Positions 1 through 4,217 of a DNA stretch of 6,977 nucleotides are shown one piece after another. Numbering within the stretch: position 1 is the stretch's first letter; every line of letters begins with the position of its first letter. The notes beneath the pieces are model-generated. The model made no database searches. It was not told the DNA's origin and saw only the letters and a program-made list of their open reading frames with translations. The position numbers and the translations under genes were made by a program. Origin of the DNA: an uncultured Blautia sp. GTDB taxonomy: Bacteria > Bacillota > Clostridia > Lachnospirales > Lachnospiraceae. Location: assembly GCA_934373235.1 (NCBI GenBank), contig CAKROW010000108.1, forward strand, positions 1 through 6,977. Reading direction: 5' to 3'.

Positions 1-1
1 G

Positions 2-74
2 AGCGATAGACGGGGCTCGAACCCGCGGTCTCGACCTTGGCAAGGTCGCGCGTTACCAACTACGCCACTATCGC
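2..74 (-). tRNA. tRNA-Gly (anticodon GCC)
   Basis: Read on the minus strand this folds as a complete cloverleaf. The acceptor stem pairs GCGATAG (68-74) with CTATCGC (3-9), with discriminator base T at position 2. The D stem is GCGT/ACGC, the anticodon stem CGACC/GGTCG closes a 7-nt loop TTGCCAA with anticodon GCC, and the T arm has GCGGG/CCCGT around TTCGAGC. It decodes GGC and GGU. It lies 3 bp downstream of tRNA-Gly(TCC) and must be co-transcribed with it. The window ends one base past the discriminator, so whether CCA is encoded and whether more tRNAs follow cannot be seen. Confidence 0.97.
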
Positions 75-77
75 ATA

Positions 78-148
78 AGCGGGTGATGGGAATCGAACCC
101 ACGTATCCAGCTTGGAAGGCTGGTGTTCTACCATTGAACTACACCCGC
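78..148 (-). tRNA. tRNA-Gly (anticodon TCC)
   Basis: This is a complete minus-strand cloverleaf. Acceptor GCGGGTG (142-148) pairs with CACCCGC (79-85), with discriminator T at 78. The D stem is GTTC/GAAC, the anticodon stem CCAGC/GCTGG closes loop CTTCCAA with anticodon TCC, and the T arm is GTGGG/CCCAT around TTCGATT. It reads GGA and GGG, so with its neighbour this transcript supplies decoding for all four glycine codons. The base after the discriminator is T, so CCA is not encoded and must be added by the nucleotidyltransferase. It is the first gene of the transcript that starts near 192. Confidence 0.97.
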
Positions 149-184
149 GCATCGCTGCGCTTACCTGTTCGGTATTGTTTACCG
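147..184 (-). other. tRNA-Gly leader with two small hairpins
   Basis: The 5' leader of the glycine tRNA transcript contains two perfect short inverted repeats. One is a 5-bp stem CGGTA/TACCG with a 5-nt loop (170-184). The other is a 5-bp stem GCGCA/TGCGC with a 4-nt loop (147-160). The second shares its last two bases with the first two bases of the tRNA acceptor stem, so it competes with the acceptor stem at the RNase P cleavage site. A processing role is inference; such small stems can occur by chance. Confidence 0.4.
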
Positions 185-198
185 CTGCAACGATGATT

Positions 199-227
199 AG
201 TATATAATATCCTGTTTTATTTGTCAA
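199..227 (-). promoter_or_regulatory. promoter of the tRNA-Gly pair
   Basis: The minus strand shows a perfect -35 box TTGACA (222-227), a 17-bp spacer, and a -10 box TATACT (199-204, five of six consensus bases). Upstream of the -35 lie alternating A and T tracts (about 231-257) that resemble an UP element, as expected for a stable-RNA promoter. Predicted start of transcription is near 192, giving a leader of about 44 nt before tRNA-Gly(TCC). The -35 box sits only 28 bp beyond the cysE stop codon. Confidence 0.85.
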
Positions 228-254
228 CAGGTTTTTTTAAAAAATTCGATTTTT

Positions 255-1175
255 TTAATAATCCCATACATTTGTGGCAGAAACCTGTGTACGTGGTTTC
301 TTGATCACAAGCTCAGGGCTCTTGGCACTTACCTTGGTGTTGGCAGGGATCGACTCGGTGATAAAGGTATTTCCACCAATGATGGTGTTCTCTCCCACAA
401 CTGTCTCACCCCCCAGAACTGTGGAATTGGAATAGATCGTCACATTATCGCAGATCGTTGGATGACGTTTCACATTGGCAAGCTGCTGTCCCATTCTGGT
501 GGAAAGGGCACCTAATGTAACTCCCTGATAAAGCTTTACATTATTTCCGATTTCTGTAGTCTCACCGATAACAACGCCTGTGCCATGATCAATAAAGAAA
601 TATTCTCCGATAGTAGCTCCCGGGTTGATATCTATTCCTGTACGTCCGTGAGCATACTCAGACATCACTCTGGGAATAAACGGAATATTTTCCGTATAAA
701 GAATATGCGCCAGGCGATATACATAGATTGCAAAAAGTCCAGGATAGGAAAAGATGATCTCCTCCTTGCTCTTAGCTGCCGGGTCACCATCAAAGCCAGC
801 CTGCACATCTGTCAGAAGCAGCCTCTGGATCTCCGGAAGTTTCCCAAAAAATCCACAGGTAGTCCTGTCTGCATGAGCTGCTGCCTCCTCAGGAGCCTCA
901 CCGCTGTAAAGAAGTGCGATCTCAATCTGATTTTTCAGTGTGTCATAAATATCATTCAGTCTGTGTCCCGTATAGTATTCCGGAAAGATATATGCACTGG
1001 TATCTGCACTGAAGTATCCGGGAAAAACTATGGATTTCAACTGTCTCACAACATCAATGATTGCGGATCTGTTGGGAAGCCGCCTTCCGTCCTTTGGCAT
1101 AAAAAGCTCTTCTGATGCATAATTCTCTGTAAGCTTTTTGGCTGCTTCCAGAAGTGCTGATTTTTTATCACTCAT
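255..1175 (-). CDS. cysE: serine O-acetyltransferase (CysE/EpsC type), cysteine biosynthesis
   Basis: This enzyme transfers the acetyl group of acetyl-CoA to L-serine, giving O-acetylserine, the carbon acceptor for sulfide in cysteine synthesis; it is cytoplasmic. With the chosen start it has 306 residues. Residues 1 to about 145 are the alpha-helical SAT domain, and about 180-275 form the left-handed beta-helix of hexapeptide repeats (for example GATIGE, GVVIGE). By comparison with E. coli CysE the active-site residues appear as D131 (DPAA), D182 (GIDINP), D196-H197 (IDHGTG) and R237-H238 (KRHP), so it should be active. The loop before R237 (about 224-236) is longer than in E. coli, and the chain ends WDY rather than with Ile. 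The start at 1175 is preferred because GGAGG lies just upstream; an ATG at 1199 would add eight residues and has no good ribosome binding site. No cysK or other sulfur gene is adjacent. Confidence 0.93.
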   Translation of the reverse strand: MSDKKSALLEAAKKLTENYASEELFMPKDGRRLPNRSAIIDVVRQLKSIVFPGYFSADTSAYIFPEYYTGHRLNDIYDTLKNQIEIALLYSGEAPEEAAAHADRTTCGFFGKLPEIQRLLLTDVQAGFDGDPAAKSKEEIIFSYPGLFAIYVYRLAHILYTENIPFIPRVMSEYAHGRTGIDINPGATIGEYFFIDHGTGVVIGETTEIGNNVKLYQGVTLGALSTRMGQQLANVKRHPTICDNVTIYSNSTVLGGETVVGENTIIGGNTFITESIPANTKVSAKSPELVIKKPRTQVSATNVWDY

Positions 1176-1180
1176 AATTT

Positions 1181-1185
1181 CCTCC
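1181..1185 (-). promoter_or_regulatory. ribosome binding site deciding the cysE start
   Basis: GGAGG on the minus strand lies 5 nt before the ATG at 1175. This is near-ideal spacing, and it places the site inside the eight-codon extension that an upstream ATG at 1199 would give. It therefore argues for the shorter, 306-residue protein. Confidence 0.8.
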
Positions 1186-1199
1186 ATTTCCCTATCCAT

Positions 1200-1252
1200 A
1201 TCTGCTATATCCTGCCAGAATATGAATCTGCTGCAATTTATTGGGATCTGCT
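1200..1252 (-). repeat. three copies of AGCAGAT in the cysE leader
   Basis: The 7-mer AGCAGAT occurs on the minus strand at 1252-1246, 1232-1226 and 1206-1200. The outer two copies extend to the 9-mer ATAGCAGAT. All lie in the predicted 5' untranslated leader of cysE. Two small hairpins sit among them: GCTAT/ATAGC (1250-1266) and ATATTC/GGATAT (1207-1223, one G-U pair). The pattern could be a binding site for a protein or RNA. I see no T-box, SAM or other known riboswitch signature here, and chance repetition is possible. Confidence 0.4.
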
Positions 1253-1271
1253 ATGACCCTTATAGCTTTTT

Positions 1272-1300
1272 ATCATATTATAGTATGCCGCTTTCGTCAA
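1272..1300 (-). promoter_or_regulatory. predicted cysE promoter
   Basis: The minus strand carries TTGACG (1295-1300, five of six), a 17-bp spacer and TATGAT (1272-1277, five of six), placing the transcription start near 1265 and giving a leader of about 90 nt to the ATG at 1175. A perfect TATAAT also occurs at 1277-1282 but has no matching -35 at 16-18 bp. The dyad at 1325-1350 lies 24 bp upstream of the -35. Confidence 0.65.
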
Positions 1301-1324
1301 TAATGTAAAGAAAAAGTTTATGTC

Positions 1325-1350
1325 ACTGTAAACAGCGACCAGTTTACAGT
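1325..1350. repeat. 9-bp perfect inverted repeat, candidate operator
   Basis: ACTGTAAAC (1325-1333) and GTTTACAGT (1342-1350) are perfect reverse complements separated by 8 bp. No U-tract follows directly on either strand, so it is not a typical terminator. It sits between the divergent cysE (-35 at 1295-1300) and tRNA-Ser (-35 at 1393-1398) promoters, in non-coding DNA. A dimeric regulator's operator is the natural reading; I cannot name the regulator. Confidence 0.5.
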
Positions 1351-1392
1351 AACCTCCATGAAAAGGCATCCAAGAAAAGTTTGCAACTATCC

Positions 1393-1421
1393 TTGACCTT
1401 TTCCAAAATTGTAGATATAAT
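1393..1421 (+). promoter_or_regulatory. promoter of tRNA-Ser
   Basis: TTGACC (1393-1398, five of six), a 17-bp spacer and a perfect TATAAT (1416-1421). Transcription should begin near 1428, leaving only about 13 nt of leader before tRNA-Ser(CGA). Confidence 0.88.
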
Positions 1422-1440
1422 AGATGTTGTTTATGATAAT

Positions 1441-1528
1441 GGAGATGTACCCAAGTGGCTGAAGGGTCCGCACTCGAAATGCGGTAGGCCGGGCAACCGG
1501 TGCGAGAGTTCAAATCTCTCCATCTCCG
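1441..1528 (+). tRNA. tRNA-Ser (anticodon CGA)
   Basis: This is an 88-nt class II tRNA. Acceptor GGAGATG (1441-1447) pairs with CATCTCC (1521-1527), with discriminator G1528. Anticodon stem CCGCA/TGCGG closes loop CTCGAAA with anticodon CGA, reading UCG. The long variable arm (stem CCGG/CCGG) is the serine hallmark, and the T arm is GAGAG/CTCTC. No CCA is encoded. It is a single-gene transcription unit with its own promoter and terminator. Confidence 0.97.
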
Positions 1529-1552
1529 TTTCAAACAATTCCTAATTTCCGC

Positions 1553-1596
1553 GAAAAGCCCCGGCACTTTTTTTCTTTTTCCAGCCGGGGCTTTTC
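1553..1596. terminator. intrinsic terminator shared by tRNA-Ser and the rhamnosidase gene
   Basis: A perfect 13-bp inverted repeat pairs 1553-1565 (ending CCCCGGC) with 1584-1596 (starting GCCGGGG), around an 18-nt pyrimidine-rich loop. A-tract and T-tract flanks are built into the stem ends, so it can end transcription in both directions: the plus-strand tRNA-Ser transcript and the minus-strand rhamnosidase transcript that converge here. Confidence 0.85.
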
Positions 1597-1675
1597 TATA
1601 TCTGTTTTTATTCTTTTTTAACAAAGCGGGTGTTCACATTTCCACAGGAGACTTCTTTGATCCGATTAAATCCTG

Positions 1676-3832
1676 TCAGCTCCAGAATGTATATTCTCCT
1701 GCCTCCACTTCTGTTTCTGTTCCACTGATGATCACAGATGCCGGAATCGGTACTTTGATATCATACCGCACCTGATCTCCCACATAAGTCCAGGAAGACT
1801 GGATTTTTCCATAGGCAGTTTCTATGGAAGCTTCCAGCCAGCCCAGACGTTTGTCCGTATGAGGCTCGATCTTTATACCGGAAAAGCCGGGTTTTTCTTC
1901 CTGGAGACAAATTCCCGCTGCTTTTTCGTAAACCCAGTCAGCAACAGAACCATACGCATAATGGTTGAAAGAGTTCATATCTGTACTCCAGAATTCTCCG
2001 TTTTCCATGATCCCATCCCAGTGTTCCCAGATAGTAGTAGCTCCCTTATTTACAGAATACAGCCAGGACGGATATTCCTCACGAAGAAATAACGTATAGG
2101 CAAGATCACTATGTCCGTATTCACTGAGTACATGGAGGATATAGGGAGTTCCCACAAATCCGGTGCGAATCTGCTTTCCATCCCTTACCACCATCTCTGC
2201 AAGGGCATCTGCCGCCGACTTCGGATCCTCTGCCAGATGAAACTGTACAGCAAGAACATACTCTGTCTGTGTCTTATATTCCGGGTAGGTCTTCCGGAAG
2301 GTTTTTACAATGTTTTCATATAAAGCTTCATATTCTACCATATCTTTTTTAAGGACTTTTCCTGCCTTTACAAGCAATTCTGTTGAATAGGCATAAAATG
2401 CAGTAGCAATAAAATCCTCCCTGCTGGATCCCTTGTAACTACCGGAAGGTGCGTCCAATCCCAGCCAGTCTCCGAAATGCTCTCCCCCGGTCCAGAGATA
2501 CTGTGTTTCTGTAGCTCCTGTGATATAATCCACCCAGCCCTTCATGCTTTCAAACTGATCTTTCAGGATCTGATCATGTCCATAGGTAAGGTAGATCTGC
2601 CACGGACATATTACCGCCGCATCACCCCATGCAGAGCTTGGATTTCCCTCAGGAATATAATCCGGGATCACCTGTCCGATTCCTCCGTCCGGTCTCTGAT
2701 CTGCAGCCATATCATGAAGCCATTTTGTAAAGAATTTTTCTACATTATAATTATAGCTTGCTGTTTTTACAAATACCTGGGCATCTCCGGTCCAGCCCAG
2801 ACGTTCATCTCTCTGCGGGCAGTCTGTTGGCACATCCAGGAAATTATCCTTCTGTCCCCAGAAAATATTGGAAAACAACTGATTGATCTTTGGCACCCCA
2901 CATTTAAGGGAGCCTGTTTTTTTGATATCTGAATAGACAGATACAGCACGGAACTGTCCGGCTTCCACCTCTCCCGGGAATTTATCCAGCTTTATATAGC
3001 GGAATCCGAAAAAAGTAAGTCCTGGATGCCAGGTCTGAAGCCCCGGTTTACAGATATAACGGATTTCTGCTTTTGCACTTCTGTAGTTTGCATTATAAAA
3101 ATTACCCTGCTGATCCAGAACCTCACCGTGAAGAATCCGGATCTCCTCACCACCTTTTGCATCCACAGTAAATTCCACATATCCAGTGATCTCCTGTCCG
3201 AAATCTACCACAGTCTCTCCGGCCGGGGTGTAAATGATCCTGCAGGCATCCACGGTTCCTTTTTCACGGATCTCCTCACCCTCCTGTGGAATCAGCGTAT
3301 CTTTTGTCCAGTCAAGAAGTTCTGCCTGTTTCCAGATTTCTGTTCTAAAGCCTGCATCATAGATCTCGCCGTCGTAAATCTCGCTGAACCGGACCGGACT
3401 TTCTCCGTACTGCCAGGACTGATCCGTGGAAATAACCTGTTCTGTGCCATCCTCATAGGTTACGTGGATCTCTGCCAGAATACCTGTACTTCGTCCTGCA
3501 CGCCTTTTTCTGTCCTCAGATTCAACCCAGCCCGGCATCTGAGATGCAAACCAGCCTTTTCCAACTGTAACCTGAAGCTGGTTTTCCTCCCTGAGCATGG
3601 ATGTGATATCATACTCCTGATACTGGACTCTCTTTTCATATACAGTCCATCCAGGTGCCAGCACATATTCTCCTACTCTGGTTCCGTTAAGCTCTGCCTC
3701 ATATACTCCCAATGCCGTGATATAAAGCTTCGCCTGTAAAACCTTCTTTTCTGTACTCCATCCTTTTCTGAATACCGGGCACACATCCCCCATATCCGCT
3801 GCCCCGCAGATCCATTTTGCCTGAAACTCCAT
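1676..3832 (-). CDS. alpha-L-rhamnosidase, glycoside hydrolase family 78
   Basis: This enzyme hydrolyses terminal alpha-L-rhamnose from glycosides such as plant flavonoid rutinosides, pectin side chains or bacterial glycans, by an inverting mechanism known for GH78. It has 718 residues from the ATG at 3832, which is preceded by AAAGGGG about 11 nt upstream. The domain order is typical: N-terminal beta domain (about 1-185, with LGVYEAELNG at 41-50), concanavalin-like domain (about 195-300), (alpha/alpha)6 catalytic barrel (about 305-640) and C-terminal beta domain (about 648-718). The signature DCPQRDERLGWTGD (337-350) contains the expected general acid E343; IWEHWD (601-606) supplies the expected general base E603; SFNHYAYGS (621-629) is the conserved substrate loop. 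There is no signal peptide or anchor, so it should act in the cytoplasm on imported oligosaccharides. No transporter, rhamnose-catabolic gene or regulator is adjacent. The open frame continues 95 codons further upstream, but those lie over the tRNA-Trp locus and are not protein-like. Confidence 0.95.
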   Translation of the reverse strand: MEFQAKWICGAADMGDVCPVFRKGWSTEKKVLQAKLYITALGVYEAELNGTRVGEYVLAPGWTVYEKRVQYQEYDITSMLREENQLQVTVGKGWFASQMPGWVESEDRKRRAGRSTGILAEIHVTYEDGTEQVISTDQSWQYGESPVRFSEIYDGEIYDAGFRTEIWKQAELLDWTKDTLIPQEGEEIREKGTVDACRIIYTPAGETVVDFGQEITGYVEFTVDAKGGEEIRILHGEVLDQQGNFYNANYRSAKAEIRYICKPGLQTWHPGLTFFGFRYIKLDKFPGEVEAGQFRAVSVYSDIKKTGSLKCGVPKINQLFSNIFWGQKDNFLDVPTDCPQRDERLGWTGDAQVFVKTASYNYNVEKFFTKWLHDMAADQRPDGGIGQVIPDYIPEGNPSSAWGDAAVICPWQIYLTYGHDQILKDQFESMKGWVDYITGATETQYLWTGGEHFGDWLGLDAPSGSYKGSSREDFIATAFYAYSTELLVKAGKVLKKDMVEYEALYENIVKTFRKTYPEYKTQTEYVLAVQFHLAEDPKSAADALAEMVVRDGKQIRTGFVGTPYILHVLSEYGHSDLAYTLFLREEYPSWLYSVNKGATTIWEHWDGIMENGEFWSTDMNSFNHYAYGSVADWVYEKAAGICLQEEKPGFSGIKIEPHTDKRLGWLEASIETAYGKIQSSWTYVGDQVRYDIKVPIPASVIISGTETEVEAGEYTFWS

Positions 3833-3871
3833 AATTTTATTATCCCCTTTCTCTCTGGTGCCATTAATCTG

Positions 3872-3907
3872 TCTGAAAAAATCTTTCAGAAAATAGGTTA
3901 TTTTCAG
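3872..3907 (-). repeat. overlapping inverted repeats upstream of the rhamnosidase
   Basis: Two stems share four bases. TCTGAAA (3872-3878) pairs perfectly with TTTCAGA (3884-3890), and CAGAAAATA (3887-3895) pairs at eight of nine positions with TATTTTCAG (3899-3907). Both cannot form at once in one RNA. They could be an operator or alternative leader folds. The DNA is AT-rich, so chance complementarity is a real alternative. Confidence 0.35.
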
Positions 3908-3936
3908 TATAACGTAAATTCCACATTCCTGGAATG
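3906..3936 (-). promoter_or_regulatory. possible rhamnosidase promoter with an overlapping palindrome
   Basis: TATACT (3906-3911) is a plausible minus-strand -10 box, but the hexamer 17 bp upstream (3929-3934, TTCCAG) matches the -35 consensus poorly. A perfect 13-bp palindrome, CATTCC-T-GGAATG (3924-3936), covers that -35 position. A weak -35 under an operator-like palindrome is the layout expected of an activator-dependent or repressed sugar gene. This is inference; another weak candidate, TTGTCA (3988-3993) with TTTATT (3965-3970), overlaps the tRNA-Trp promoter. Confidence 0.3.
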
Positions 3937-3986
3937 GATTATCCGACACATTTCCAGTATTATGAATAAAAAATCCACTTTTTCTA

Positions 3987-4015
3987 TTGACAATTGTATG
4001 TTTTATATGTATAAT
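3987..4015 (+). promoter_or_regulatory. promoter of tRNA-Trp
   Basis: TTGACA (3987-3992), a 17-bp spacer and TATAAT (4010-4015) match the vegetative consensus perfectly at all twelve positions. The upstream stretch is A/T-rich. Transcription should start near 4022, about 12 nt before the tRNA. Confidence 0.93.
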
Positions 4016-4033
4016 TTCAACAGTAAGAAATTT

Positions 4034-4104
4034 AGGGGATTGGTCAAATGGTATGATAGGGGTCTCCAAAACCTTTGGTGGGAGTTCGATTCTCTCATCC
4101 CCTG
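4034..4104 (+). tRNA. tRNA-Trp (anticodon CCA)
   Basis: Acceptor AGGGGAT (4034-4040) pairs with ATCCCCT (4097-4103), with discriminator G4104. The D stem is GTCA/TGAT, and the T arm is GGGAG/CTCTC around TTCGATT. The anticodon stem GGGGT (4059-4063)/ACCTT (4071-4075) closes loop CTCCAAA with anticodon CCA. Two adjacent G-U pairs sit at the outer end of the anticodon stem, making it weaker than usual. No CCA is encoded. It has its own promoter and terminator. Confidence 0.96.
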
Positions 4105-4114
4105 CTAAGAGAAG

Positions 4115-4155
4115 CACTCGGGAGTCAGCGTCAGGCGGCTTTCGGGTGTTTTTTT
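4115..4155 (+). terminator. intrinsic terminator of tRNA-Trp
   Basis: A 12-bp stem (4115-4126 with 4137-4148, including several G-U pairs) encloses a 10-nt loop and is followed at once by seven T residues (4149-4155). It should end the tRNA-Trp transcript, so the pseudouridine synthase gene starting at 4218 probably depends on read-through or its own weak promoter. A TATAAG (4179-4184) without a good -35 is the only -10-like candidate I see. Confidence 0.85.
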
Positions 4156-4217
4156 ATATGTCCTGCTGTCAGTTACCTTATAAGATTTACTGTATTTTTC
4201 GGAGGTTACCAGAATCC

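Noticed and set aside
2..148. tRNA genes as attachment sites of an integrated element
   Set aside because: I found no integrase gene and no direct repeat of a tRNA 3' end elsewhere in the window, at any of the four tRNA genes.
585..1115. Plus-strand open frame of 176 codons
   Set aside because: It is antisense to the serine acetyltransferase gene, which has clear family motifs on the other strand.
1176..1300. T-box or SAM riboswitch upstream of cysE
   Set aside because: The predicted leader is only about 90 nt, has no antiterminator T-box sequence, no specifier stem and no terminator before the start codon.
1325..1350. The dyad as an intrinsic terminator
   Set aside because: Neither strand has a T-run directly after the stem; the nearest minus-strand T-run is about nine bases away, and no gene ends next to it.
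1238..1624. Minus-strand open frame of 128 codons across tRNA-Ser
   Set aside because: It is antisense to tRNA-Ser, its promoter and its terminator. The peptide (with a stretch like RDLNSRTGCPAYR) is the usual false product of reading a serine tRNA backwards, and there is no ribosome binding site or family match.
1500..1775. Plus-strand open frame of 91 codons starting inside tRNA-Ser
   Set aside because: It begins within the tRNA, crosses the terminator hairpin and runs into the antisense of the rhamnosidase gene.
2477..2932. Plus-strand open frame of 151 codons
   Set aside because: It is antisense to the catalytic domain of the rhamnosidase and has no recognisable features.
3026..3739. 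Plus-strand open frame of 237 codons
   Set aside because: It lies entirely antisense to the well-supported GH78 gene, is Cys- and Ser-rich without domain features, and has no good ribosome binding site.
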